Source: Evernia prunastri (taxonomy: Eukaryota; Ascomycota; Lecanoromycetes; Lecanorales; Parmeliaceae). From it: a stretch of DNA of 64,000 bases. The notes under the pieces are model-generated. The model did not search any database, had not been told where the DNA came from, and saw only the letters and a list, made by a program, of their open reading frames with translations. How positions within the stretch are numbered: position 1 is the first letter of the stretch; each line of letters begins with the position of its first letter. The translations under genes were made by a program, and so were the position numbers. The stretch spans positions 434,001-498,000 of the forward strand of contig NKYR01000005.1 in NCBI GenBank assembly GCA_003184365.1, given 5' to 3'. Below, one piece after another: positions 34,456 to 45,578 of the stretch.

Positions 34456-35325
34456 TCAAAGCGTATTCAAACTCGCGGCCAGCTCGTCTACTTGAGCGTC
34501 GAATTGAGTATCCGCTTTCCTCTTCCTAGACAAGTAATCTTGTGGTCGGAAAGTGATCCACCAGTTGATCACCTCCCCAGCATTGTCCTCATTCATAACG
34601 CTAGGCCCAAGTGTTGGCTCGAGCGCACGGTTCATTGCATCCACCGTAGTAGAAAAACCTATAGCGTGGTCGGCGTAAGAAGCGTCTTCTCCGATATAGG
34701 TCAGCGCATCTGTTGACCACCATTGCTTCTCGCGCGATGAAAGCTCCAACACCACGGTTTTAAACCCTGTCAGATGCTTGATAGCGTCGAAGAAAGGCGA
34801 TTGCATTATCAGTATCGTTTTCGATGTGCAGAAGTAAAGCTTGATCGCACAGGCATTCCTCAATACATCCGTCCCTGTAAAGAAAGAAGTGGGCTCCGCG
34901 ATCCTCCCGGAAAGTAGTCTATTCATCTTGGAGTGGTCCGTAGAATGCGCGGTGCACCACTGGTCGCTCACCCCGCCTAGTGTTGCGGAGATCTCCAGGT
35001 TCTGTATCCGATCGAGAAGTGGAATGCCGTCGCGTCTCCATGGCTTGTTGTTGGAGTATGTGTAGTATTGGTAGCCGTCGCAGATTCTGAAGACCGCTTC
35101 GGAACAGATTACGGCAAGGAGTTCTTCGCGCATGACGTTTGAGAATGTTGCAACCGATATGATGCTGCCGTCAACAGAGCGCCATTTCCTGCAAGGTCCC
35201 TTCTGGTAGCTGCCCATTTGGTATTTGCGGTTGCGTACGTGGCTGTATATTTGGTCTCGGAGCTCGCGAGGTAGGACGGCAAGCGTGCCGAGAGGTGTGA
35301 GGGCGGGTTCTTGATTCGACGACAT
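34456..35325 (-). CDS. F-box-like hypothetical protein B
   Basis: Single-exon minus-strand ORF of 289 aa from ATG 35325. The F-box-like motif AVLPRELRDQIYSHVRNRKY is at residues 16-35. It is followed by an uncharacterised domain with strand-rich segments (DRIQNLEISATLGG, LTGFKTVVLELSS) and the C-terminal LGPSV...WITFRPQDYL shared with protein A at 24419-25168. No signal peptide or membrane span. The family is abundant and expanded in Pezizomycotina; functions are mostly unknown. The frame is clean. Confidence 0.78.
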   Translation of the reverse strand: MSSNQEPALTPLGTLAVLPRELRDQIYSHVRNRKYQMGSYQKGPCRKWRSVDGSIISVATFSNVMREELLAVICSEAVFRICDGYQYYTYSNNKPWRRDGIPLLDRIQNLEISATLGGVSDQWCTAHSTDHSKMNRLLSGRIAEPTSFFTGTDVLRNACAIKLYFCTSKTILIMQSPFFDAIKHLTGFKTVVLELSSREKQWWSTDALTYIGEDASYADHAIGFSTTVDAMNRALEPTLGPSVMNEDNAGEVINWWITFRPQDYLSRKRKADTQFDAQVDELAASLNTL

Positions 35326-36815
35326 AGTATGAATATTGAAGTTTTCGTTCAGGGTATGCCTGGCTAGAACAAGATCGACTGAGAGAGTCTGCGAGGTGAA
35401 CTGCAGAAGAAGAAAAAATTGAGTGATTCTTGCGTTGGTGTCAATTTGCTGAATCGTTGTCCTTCAAGTGCCGTGGTGCTTTATGTAGCCTGTATCCAGA
35501 TACGAGGCACGGTGTTGAGAGATTCTTTATAAAGAGGCGGACGTGCTGGTTGATGCTGTGTTATTGCGCATCTCATACTGAACACGGATTTTGTTGACCT
35601 ATCGGAACTGACCATCTCTCGAGCTCGTTGTGGTGACAATACTACGAGGCAGTAATACAACCATTCTGGTATTCAAGGAATATCTTGGTAGAAAAATGCC
35701 TCTTTTGGGAATGTGTACCAGGAAGCTTCTTCTTTCAACGATTATATGGGCATCATTACGACTTCTTAGATCATGCTCTCTATCCTAGACTTAAAGTCTC
35801 AGATCATGGAACATGAATATACAGCACGCAAAATTTGGCAGCTTTGGAGGATGTACTATCCATACCCCATCCTGTTTTGTCAGCTTAAGAATGGTCAATG
35901 GTCGTTTCTGTGATACTGTAAACCAGATACCTGAATCCACAGAGGCCACATGGAGTATTGAGAGATATACGAGTGGTAATTCTAGTACCGGTGGCCGAAC
36001 ATCGGACCGTACCTTCATTCAACCAATGATAAATCTGTAAAGAGGACACCCACCGAAACATGGCACGACGCCCAACAAACGCCACTGACCGTCGTGCGAG
36101 GCAAAACGACGCTTTCCTTCAATCCCACAGCGTCTTTCCCGAGAATCTGAAATGCATCCACGCACGATGTCACTGCCAGAGCGGGGATCCGACCTTTCCC
36201 GCTCCCCACATCCAAGCCCGAAACCCGATCAATTTCCTCGGAGCTAAGTCGATCGTAGCATCTAATTTCCCCCCAAGCGATTCTTTAGACAGTGCAGTCG
36301 CCCGAGTGCGGTTCTCTGTTGATTAATTGTTAATCGTAGCACGCTTTTTCAAAGGGCATATTCTGCTTCTGCTACCTTTGCCCTAGCCTGTTCCCTCAGC
36401 TTGAGTAGCCCGCTAATTTTCATCCGTTTCGGGCTGGATTTCCGATTTCTGTAGCTGGTCTCGGTCCTCTGCGTACGCTAGAACATGGATCCGGGCGTAA
36501 TTGGCAAGGTCGACACAATGGTTCTGGGTCCGATGTGCCTTTGGTGTCCGCTTTTTGGGGCTTGCACAGGTCCCTTGCAAATAGCACTTTTGCGCCATAT
36601 CCTTTTGACACCTGACCCCGCTCTGGCTTCCTCTCGCATCTATCTCCGGTCTCTTTCAGCAACCACTTCGGACGCGTCGCCCACCATCATTTCTTAGCTC
36701 ACCTCGAGCCCTCCCTCCTCTACTGCAACATTGGACGGGATCTGCAAAAGACCCCACCGTGGAAGAATAGTCCACGGAGACTTGTCCAATCGAATAGTCG
36801 TCACCTTATCTTCTT
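35326..36815. other. Intergenic, nothing firm
   Basis: Promoter side of F-box-like protein B and 3' side of the NLR gene. An 88-aa plus ORF at 36060-36326 (start MARRPTNATDRRARQNDA) is arginine-rich and weak. No repeat was noted. Confidence 0.45.
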
Positions 36816-39800
36816 TCATCTCGCCTCTTGTTCTTCTCTCGCTTGATATGCATAAGCGAGCCATTGCTCTGAGTCAACCCGATGGGGATGATCCTCGGCC
36901 AGCTTTGCTTTTCGGATCTTGACTACATGTTCGAGCACAGGCAGGGCCTTATTGAATTGTTGCTTTCTCAAATAAATGACACCGAGCGAACACTGAGAAG
37001 AAAGCCGATCGGGATGATCCTCGGCCAGCTTTTCTTCCCGAACCTTGACCACATACTCGTATAGTTTCATGGCCTCGTCAACTTGTTTATTTGCTGAATA
37101 AGCTCTAGCGAGTTCATGCTGTGATGTAAGTCGACTGGGATGATTCTCGGCTAGCTTTTTGCCTTCAATCTTGACCACATACTCGTATAGTTTCACGGCC
37201 TCGTCAATTTGTTTATTTGCTAAATAAGCTCTAGCGAGTTCATGCTGTGATGTAAGTCGACTGAGATGATTCTCGGCTAGCTTTTTCTCTTCAATCTTGA
37301 TCACATTCTCGAGTAGCTTTATCGCCTCGTCAAATTGTTCATCTGCTAGAAAAGCACGAGCGAGTTCATGTTGCGAAGCAAGTCGATTGAGATGATCCTC
37401 CGGTAGCTTTTCCTCTTCAATCTTGACCACATGCTCCAAAAGCTTTATCGCCTTATCAATTTGTTCGTTTGCTAGATAAGCACGAGCGAGTTCATGCTGC
37501 GAAGCAAGTCGATTGGGATGATCCTCGGATAGACTCTCATTGACCCTAAATACTTGCTCAAATATATCTATCGCCTTGTCGGTTTGTTGATTTGCTAGAT
37601 AGGCTTGAGCGAGCGTATGTTCTGATTTCAGCCGTGCTTGATCATTATCTGGTAGCTCTGCCCGAACCTTGACTACGTGTTGGAGGAGCTCTACAGCCTC
37701 CTTGATCTGTTCATTCTCGTTGTAGGCCACAGCGAGATCATTTTGCGACTCAAGCCTTTTGGGATCATCTTCGGCTAGCCGTCGCGCTCGAGCCTCGAAG
37801 ACGTTTTCATAAATAAGAACTGCCTCGGAAGCTTTACCTTTTTCAGCGAGTACGTGCGCAGTAAAGGTATTGACCTCCTCCTTTACTTCCTGACAGATAT
37901 CGTCACTATCCCGTAGTCTGAAGCAGATGAATTCAACCAAAGAAGCAAACGAGTTGTTATCCTCAGTCTCATAAAAAACTTCCGCAAGTTGCAACAGTAG
38001 TTGAGCGGTTTCCACGTCAGATATACCAGATGTAAGTCGCTCAACTTGGTGGCTTACACAGGCTCGTATGTGAGGTTGAAGATAGACGAAAAAGGATTGA
38101 AAGTCACGCCAACCCTGGCATGATAGTGCGAGAATCGTCGCGGCTGATTGCCACGCTATACACTGACTTTGATAGTCTTGCCGCTCTTTCGCCCAGGCGT
38201 GTATCAAAGGGTGGGTGGAGATGTTGACGGAATCACCATCTTCATGCAGGGTGATGAGCGACAAAGACTCTAGCATTGCGCAGGCTTTGCGCCATTGTAA
38301 GCGGACGTGGAGGTTACGGGACCACCCTTGCTGGAGATATTTCGACAATCTGGCGACATGACGCGCCGAGATAGCAATACCCCCTTCATCTTCTGAGCTT
38401 TGAGTTTTGAGCTCAACAGCATAGTCAGAAGCTCTCCGAAACAATTCCTCGGAGATTCCACCATTGTGCATAAAGGCAAGAGCATGAAGAAGGTTCAAAG
38501 CATCCATGCACTCTGACAACGCCGATTCTTGAAGATATTCGGCGGAAACTTCGAACGTTGCATACACGTTGCTATATGTTGATAGGTTTGCTTCCGAGTG
38601 GAACTTTAGGAGCTGTGCCTTCTGCTGTTGAAAAACCTTAGGATACCCCTTGAGTGAACACAGCTTCTTTCGGATAAATGCGCCCGCTTGAACTATTGCT
38701 AGTGTGTGCGAGCCAAGGGTTTCGATGACGGCCAGGGCAGCTTGCTCTTCTTCCTTCCACTGATTCTTGGGAATGAGAGTAGCCTTAAGCAGAAGCTCCC
38801 TTGCATGCTCAAGTTCGAGGTCGCCGAGTGATTCGCTTCCCACGGTCTCGTACGTGAGGCAGTCTCGATTGCGTGTAGTGAACAGAACATCGCCTCTCTT
38901 GCTAGATGGCATATAATCAGAATAATCAATGTTTAGATTATCGGCATTGTCGATGATCAGAAGCCACCGCTGACTTTTAGAGGCTAACCACGACTTCACG
39001 GTTGTGATACTGGGTTCCACTATACCGCACTGGCGTCCAATATCGATGATTCCCTGTCCTGCCGTGGCAACACTGCTCGCATCCAGCCAGAAGATCCCCC
39101 AGTACCTTGCTTGATCAGTTGGAGAATCGGCCACATGCTTTGACGCACCTACTCATCTTCATGATCGTTTGCAAACTTTGCGCAAACCTCGCTCTTGCCT
39201 GTGCCACCTATTCCGACGATGACAAATATCCTTTGCTGAACTGGGGGGGCGGAAGGATCAAAAGAGAACACCGCTATGAGTCGCTCACCAAGCTCTCTAC
39301 GTCCAGTGTAGAGAGGGCTGACACGGGGTACTCTCCACCGAATGACGGTTTCATGATCTAATGACGTCGGAAAGAGCAGTCAGATACTCCTACTTTTATC
39401 ATAAATTGAAAGACTAGGCTTATTGCATGAATACTAACCAGCTAAGTTGGCTGACATACTGCTTTGACCACTTGTGTTTCTGTCTGCATGATGACAACAA
39501 CATGGTCAGTTGCGGAGGTTACAAAGTTGAAGCCATGTACTGAACAAGAGCACTCGAAGCGTAGTCAGCAGCCTAAGAGACGACGTGACTGAAGCTACAA
39601 GTCCCTTCTACCACCACACAACAACCGAAAACGAACCAGATACAGTTCTAACCTGGATGGGAGTCAATCATAGCCACTCCATGGGCTGTCTTCTTCCAGC
39701 GCCTTAGTTCACCCAGAATAGCGCTGTATCCTCGGTCGTTTCGCTCTGGGAACTTTGTCATGTCCTGCGGGATTCAGCACGAGTGTGACCAGTGGCGCAT

Positions 39801-40830
39801 CCTGAGTTACCATGTGATTGGCATGAATGCCATAGCAACTGTAGCCCTTGATTTCTGCGGAGTGCAAAGGCACAATCTAGACGAATCAGAAACAGCGTCT
39901 AATACAGCGTAGTGATCTTCTTACCTCTCCCACCGTAAACACGGGTAGCTCTTCGAAGAAGCACGTTATCGAGATTTCTGATCGTTCGTCTTTCCTTCGC
40001 CTGAGAACGATGTGAAAGCCCTTTTGTACCTCGCGAAGCATCTCAGATCCTGGATCCAACACCCTTACGATGTCTTTGTTCGCTCGCCTGAGTATGCTGA
40101 CCATCTGCGTCCCGAATTTTCCCCATGACGCAAGGTCAGATCCATGGTGTGGCACTCCTAGAAACACTATCCCAGCCGTGCAGCGCTCAATCTGGCGAAG
40201 GTGTCTTTCAGCCGTGTTCCTTGAATGGCCCAGAGCGTACTCAGTGACAAGTCCACCGAGACTATGCGCAACAAAGAGGATCTTCCGGGTTTCCGTTTCT
40301 GTCCGTTCCCTCTCTCGCACGAGGTCGCCGACCAGATTCTCAGCATGACTGCTCAGCCGACTGTTTGACGCCGGATTCCAGAAATTGACAATGTCTGCAT
40401 CATAGCCAAAGCTCAAGATCCGCGTATCAGGGAGGTCTTGCCTCAGGAGCTCGCTAGGCCAATGTATTCCAGTCTCTTCATGCACCCAGGTGTTGTACGC
40501 ATTGCCTGTCAACCCATGGATGAACACGATGTCCACACATGCCTCGCGACCAGCATCATGCAGCACTTGTATGCCATAATTTTGGCCTTTCCCAATAGGT
40601 GTTGGATAAGGGTTTGAGTTTGTAGCTACCGACGCTGGACCGCCGGTGGACTGCGGGAGCTGGGTGGGATGGTTTTGCGGCGGGCTGGCTTGTGAGGAGA
40701 GTGTACCCGACCGTTCAGGCGTTGAAGGGGACACTGCCAGCTGCGGTAATTGTGGTCTTGACTCTCTCGAGTGGAACAGGGCGCGGAATCTGGGCATTCC
40801 TGTGGAATGGCCAATGAAGTGAGTGATCAC
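36816..40830 (-). CDS. NLR-type protein: lipase-like alpha/beta hydrolase, NB-ARC, TPR array
   Basis: Exons on the minus strand: 40830-39925, 39876-39811, 39764-39653, 39483-39439, 39357-39153, 39105-36816. All phases match; 1,207 aa. The N-terminal SesB-like hydrolase shows VFIHGLTGNAYNTW (residues 102-115), nucleophile motif AHSLGG (Ser 190) and GIHANHMDMTKF with the likely catalytic His. The NB-ARC domain has Walker A GIGGTGKS (425-432), Walker B LLIIDNAD (493-500) and VLFTTRNRD. From about residue 895, some seven 42-residue TPR units follow. Fungal NLRs of this plan are linked to non-self recognition and regulated cell death; that role is inferred here. The 169-nt intron between exons 3 and 4 could hide a small exon. 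No lesion was seen. Start 40797 is an alternative. Confidence 0.88.
36840..37770 (-). repeat. 126-bp coding repeats of the NLR TPR array
   Basis: DNA repeats with a 126-bp period (42 residues). The best pair aligns base for base over more than 50 nt: segments starting at 37084 and 37210 both read TGTTTATTTGCT-AATAAGCTC and continue in step. Each unit encodes the pattern ASQHELARAYLANEQIDKAI with a closing KIEEEKLPEDH stretch. Outer units are more diverged. Confidence 0.85.
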
Positions 40831-42263
40831 TTAAGTTGCAAAGGGACCAGCATCAGACCTGTACGAACGAACAGCTTCCAGGTGGAATCATGAGCCCCGC
40901 TTCAGCCGCACTGTTTCTAGGCTAGCGCTTAAGGTTACTCGTAGGGCAACTTGCACCGAGTTGCCTTTCTCGAGCCTTGCCGAGTTCGTCACTTTGATAT
41001 ATATACATACTTCGTCGCAGTCTGGACCGGGACCGTTCAGATCTATGAAAAATGTAAGGTAGATATTCCCACTAGCGTCGCATTCTAGCGTCTGAAATTG
41101 TTGAGATTTAGGAATCGAAGACTAGGTTTGAGACAAGAGTCAGAGCTCGAGGCATTTGGAGATACATCTCAAGTATTCAAGTGAAGTTGATATCAAGTGT
41201 GAGTATAGAGCGTACTCAGTTTGCGCACAGCACCTGCTCCGCATATTATTCTTCGTGCAGTCTCTTCATGCAGTCTGATTATGACACAAACAATTCTCTA
41301 TTGACAACAACTCTAGTGCTCTGAATGAACAACTCAAGTGATGATTAACTTCACGGTGAACTGTCAAAGGACAGGACTCTTGATCGCACATGTACGAGTA
41401 TAATGGTTGACCTCTTTAGGAACGTCAGACTCGTACGCTGCCGAGGTTTGAAAGGGACCCGCAAGATGAGATTGAAAGAACATCCTCCAGACCACAGAAC
41501 GGGCAGGAGCAGATCAGGTTTGCGTAATCGAGGCATGAAGAGAGTCTCCCATGAAGCCCGCTTCGGTGATCTCTAATGTACAGCAACTGCGGGCTGTTAC
41601 AATTAGTGTCTGTAGGCAGCATGACTGGCTATGCCAACACATCCTAAAGCTCGCAAGGACGAGCCTAGAAAAGTAAATGGCGGCGGCTAGACTTGAAGAC
41701 GGTGGGAGGGGTGCAAGGTTGACACGCCGCCAGAAAGAAGAAGAGTGAGAATCGTGTCTCGAAGAGAGCCTTCCAAGGGTCGAACATTGGCTCTGAAAGA
41801 AACGGATAGGTTGGCATGCATGACTTCAGGTATACCCGTCCAAGACAATCGAACAGGCAGGATCAATATCGAGATCAGATCACTCTTGGATAAGACACCG
41901 CTTGCCTAGCAAAAGGTGGCTATGGTGGCGAGATCTTCAACCAATCGGTCCCCAAGCTTGTGTAGGATTAAGCCTAGGCGGTAAGAGAACTTCAAATTGA
42001 GGCAAAGTATGGGTGTTATCGGATATGGCCTGTGCCTTTTTCGTGGAGTGTCTTCGCCAAACACTGTTCTCTGTCAAGTTCTCGTGGTAGCCTTGAGCAA
42101 ATGATCTTTCTTCTATAAAAACAAGAAAAGAACCCTTCTGCAATTCGACCCTTCTAGCTCACTGCGAAGCCATCTCCCATCTCCCTTGATCATTTTTGCA
42201 GATTGCCCAAAACTTTACACATTTCCTGCAACTACACCCGACCACTCACCACCACTCACCACC
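40831..42263. other. Divergent intergenic region, nothing recognised
   Basis: Promoter region shared by the NLR (minus) and sulfotransferase-like gene 2 (plus). TATATATA-type sequence lies at about 40998. No gene was supported. Confidence 0.5.
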
Positions 42264-43317
42264 ATGGCCCAACCACAACAAAACCAACAGCGACAACCCA
42301 AACCCCGCCTCGTCGACACCCTCTCCTCCGTCCGCACCCGCCGCATGGAAGTCATAGTCCTAGGCCTCAACCGTACCGGCACGATGTGTAAGTCGTCCCC
42401 TTCCCAAAGCCCCCCCTCTCCCCCTCGGCGTCCCTTCCAGCATGAACACCACCTCACATTCTCACACATACCAGCCATGTTCGCCGCCCTCACGCAGCTC
42501 GGCTACCACCCCTGCCACGGGACCAACATGTGGGCCGACCCGAAGAAGTTCCTCACGCTTTGGACCGAGGCCATGCGGGCTAAGTACATGGGCGAGGGCG
42601 AGCCGTGGGGAAAGAAGGAGTTCGATGTCGTGTTGGGGGATTTCGATGTTCGTTGATACTCTTCCTTCTCTGCCCTTCTCCTGTTCCTTCTCCTTCTCTA
42701 GTCATCATACGTACCTCCGTATGCACATACGTTGAACAAACACACACACATACTAAAACCCACCCCCCCAACACAACCAGGCCGTCATGGACCTCCCAGC
42801 CGCCTGCCTCCCCACCGAGCTCCTAACCGCCTACCCAAACGCCAAATTCATCCTCACCACCCGCCCCGTCGCCGCCTGGCTCGCCTTCATGTCCGCCACC
42901 GTCCTCCCCGTCATGGCCTGGCCCTCCTGGCAGCTCCTCCGCCGCCTCGACCCCTCCTTCGCCGAGCCCTGGTGCCGCTACAAGGAAACCATGCGCGACG
43001 GCTGGGCGCGCGGGGATCTCGGCAAGGAGAATCTGAGGAGGGTCTTTGAAGAGCATGAGGAGGAGGTTAGGAGGGTCGTGCCGAGGGAGCGGCTGTTGGT
43101 GTATAGGGCCGAGGAGGGGTGGGGGCCGCTGTGTGAGTTTTTGGGGAGGGAGAGGCCTGTGGGCGTGCGGTTTCCGAGGGTTAATGAGAGAGGGGGGTAT
43201 GTGAGGGGATTTCGGAGGGCGAGGGATTGGGTGGTGCTGAAGGTTGTGGTGAGGGGGTTGGTGGTGGTTGGGGTGCCGCTGGTGGCGGTGTTGTGGGCTT
43301 GGTGGGTTATGTTTTGA
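42264..43317 (+). CDS. Sulfotransferase-like P-loop protein 2 with C-terminal membrane anchor
   Basis: Exons 42264-42387, 42475-42647 and 42781-43317 give 277 aa. The PAPS-type loop GLNRTGTMSM (residues 34-43) is rebuilt across intron 1. The motifs MDLPAACLPTELL, YPNAKFILTTRPVAAWL and EEGWGPLCEFLGRERPVG are the expected family order. The C-terminal VVVRGLVVVGVPLVAVLWAW is a membrane helix. Intron 2 (133 nt) has an unusual GTTCGT donor but keeps frame and contains a TACTAAA branch. Same length and plan as 6091-7072, so the two are paralogs with clear divergence. Exon 3 is very GC-rich, which creates long antisense open frames. The substrate is unknown. Confidence 0.85.
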
Positions 43318-43666
43318 GGGTCGCGGGAGGAGGAGGGTTGTGGCGAAGGGCATGAGGGATGTGGAAAAGGTGGTTTGAAGAGAAGATGGGCGTGCGTTTG
43401 AGAGTGGGTTTTGTACATACATCGATAGATATCTTGAAGACGCCATTGTTTCCCCTGAAGTGATGCAAGTCCGTTATAATCGTGATACGCCGTCTGCCTT
43501 TGAGGACGCAATGACCCTGATGCGCGAGAGTCAACTCGACCAGGCATTCCTCACGCCAGCCAAGTATTTGAACCCATATGACCACCCATCGACGCCTGAC
43601 ACCGCGCAAGCGCCTGAATCCGAGCCGTAGTAATGTATCCCATCCACCCACTCGCTTCTCCTTCTC
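43318..43666. other. Convergent 3' spacer
   Basis: Short region between two gene ends. Nothing was recognised beyond probable 3' untranslated sequence. Confidence 0.5.
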
Positions 43667-44320
43667 TCACCCATCCCCCAACAGCGCCAAGGCGCCCTCG
43701 AACGCCTGCACGACCTTGATGTCTGCAAAACCGGACACACACACGAATCATCAGCAAGCGCGCCACAGGTTCAGACACAGCCAGAGGAGCTCACAGTGCA
43801 TCCGCTTCGCCTCGAGCCCCTCCTCGCTCTTCTGCGTGAAGGCGATGCGCGTCCGCAGCCGCTTGCCCGCCCGCTCCTCGTCGTGCACGTTGATCGTCGA
43901 CGCCCACGCCCCGAACACCTCCCCCCACCCCCGCCACTCGTCCCAGATCCCTTCCTCCACCGCCCGGAACGCCTCCATCTTCCGCCCGAACTGCGCCTCC
44001 AGGTCCGCCCAGTCGTAGTCCTCGAGCCGCACCGACGGGTCCATCTCCAGGTCGCCGCCGGCGTAGGATGTCCGGGTCGGGGTGTGGCTGGGGCTGTGCT
44101 CGAATTGGTAGCGGGCGAAGTCGCTGGCGGCGGAGGAGGCCTGGGTGGGCGTGCTGTGGGCGCTGCTGCTGTCTCCGCTGCCGTTTTTGCTCGCGGTGAT
44201 GGGTTTGCGCGAGACGGCTTGGTCGACGATGTGGGGGGAGTGGGTGCGTTGGGGGGAGTGGTGGAAGGCGGCTTGGGCGAGCGGGAGGGGTTTGGCGGGG
44301 TTGTAGTCCGTGGGCGACAT
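43667..44320 (-). CDS. Conserved-looking hypothetical protein with helical C-terminal domain
   Basis: Exons 44320-43795 and 43722-43667 give 193 aa. The intron is GTGAGC...TTGCAG; the joined end reads KRMHYIKVVQAFEGALALLG. The N-terminal 100 residues are Ser/Pro/Ala-rich and disordered. The C-terminal 90 are compact, with conserved-looking aromatic and charged residues (YDWADLEAQFGRKMEAFRA and WGEVFGAWASTINVHDEERA). I chose ATG 44320 rather than the in-frame 44488, since the extra residues come from the G-rich repeat just upstream. No named domain was recognised. Probably soluble. Confidence 0.72.
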
Positions 44321-45578
44321 CTTGGGGTTGGGGTTGGGGTTGGGAGAGATTTCGGTGGCGGTGGAAGGGGTCTTTGCTCTGATGGATAGTGGTTGTTTTG
44401 TCGCTGGAGGAGCTGTCGGCTGCTTTTTTTGCGACGGATGTGGTTTTATCAGTGGTTGATGGCTTAACAGCCTATTCATGCGCGTCACGGTGGAGAGTCA
44501 TGAGAAGGAATGGGACAGCAGTGTCTCTTCAGACTTGGATGGAAAGCGGGATGACATTAGTCTAGTACCTAGGAATAAATTAATAATAATAGTAAGCAAA
44601 GTGAGGGGAGGCACGACATCTCCTTTTCGATACATGATGGTGAGCATGCCCGCGGATCTAGATTTCCTAAGGATTATTAGTAATCACATCATCGACGTCC
44701 TTGCAGCGGCGTACTCCGTAGACGCTTGACGTTGCAGTGAGAATAGCGCAGGGGTGTGCAAAGGGAAGTTGGTTGCATGGAAAGAGATGGAGAGAGAGAG
44801 AGGTGAAACGACCTCGTGCAGACCAGCACTCAAGTACCCCTGAAGGCGGCATCAGATTGAGTACCTAGGGCAAAGTCTGCCTGCCACCTTGAATTTTGAA
44901 AGAAGGCATTGGAGCAGTCCCAAGGGCGGCTAGAATCTCTGATCACAATCGTCCCTAAGTGAACTTATCTTGTTTTCGGCGTCACGAAGCCCAAGAACCG
45001 TTTTGCTGCGGGCTTGCATATACATTGACAGTGACTGAGTACTCTACGAGTAGGATCACAGTGATGGATTGATTATTGATTACCGTACATTGATCGCTGG
45101 GTTTCGGCAACGTTTCAGCTGCATGGGATCAGCGGCATGGCATGGCATGCTAACTAAGTAACTTAGCTCATCGCCCCACTCATGCCGGTGCTGTAAGCGC
45201 CCCAAACTTAACACTCTCCCCGCCCACCAACCAGCACCCCCCAAAAGGCCCCTAAGTCAATGCTTGAGTGATTCAATTCAGAGCTAAAGATTCACCGGGT
45301 TTCGTCATCTCGGTAGAACTTTCAAGGAGCTGGAATTTGGGACCATTCAGAGAAGAGCGGGATATCGTCGTGCGGCGCTACAGAATACGAGTACGGAGTA
45401 GCTTTCAGGTACTGCTTGTGCCTTATGTGTGGTGGAGAAACGATAACAGATTTCAAGGCAAGAGGGTATCCTGAGTGTGATATCGCAAGTATAACGCCGT
45501 CACCATCCCACCCTTCCCTTGGACATACCCGTTCAGAATCCGTAGCAAACATTAGCACGTGTACGTAGATATACATCC
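44321..45578. other. Intergenic with a G-quadruplex-type repeat
   Basis: Shared upstream/downstream space between two minus-strand genes. Starts with the G-rich repeat at 44322-44344. The rest shows no gene. Confidence 0.5.
44322..44344 (+). repeat. Four-unit TTGGGG tract in the 5' leader of the minus-strand gene
   Basis: Consecutive TTGGGG units, the last being TTGGG. It can form a G-quadruplex on the plus strand. It ends one base from ATG 44320 of the minus-strand gene, whose leader therefore reads as CCCCAA repeats. Confidence 0.85.

Noticed and set aside
42823..43547. Long minus-strand frames under sulfotransferase-like gene 2
   Set aside because: Shadows of a GC-rich exon; the plus strand carries all family motifs.
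43796..44389. 197-aa plus-strand open frame antisense to the hypothetical gene at 43667-44320
   Set aside because: Gly/Val/Arg-rich product expected from the antisense of GC-rich coding DNA; the minus-strand gene has an intron and a coherent end.
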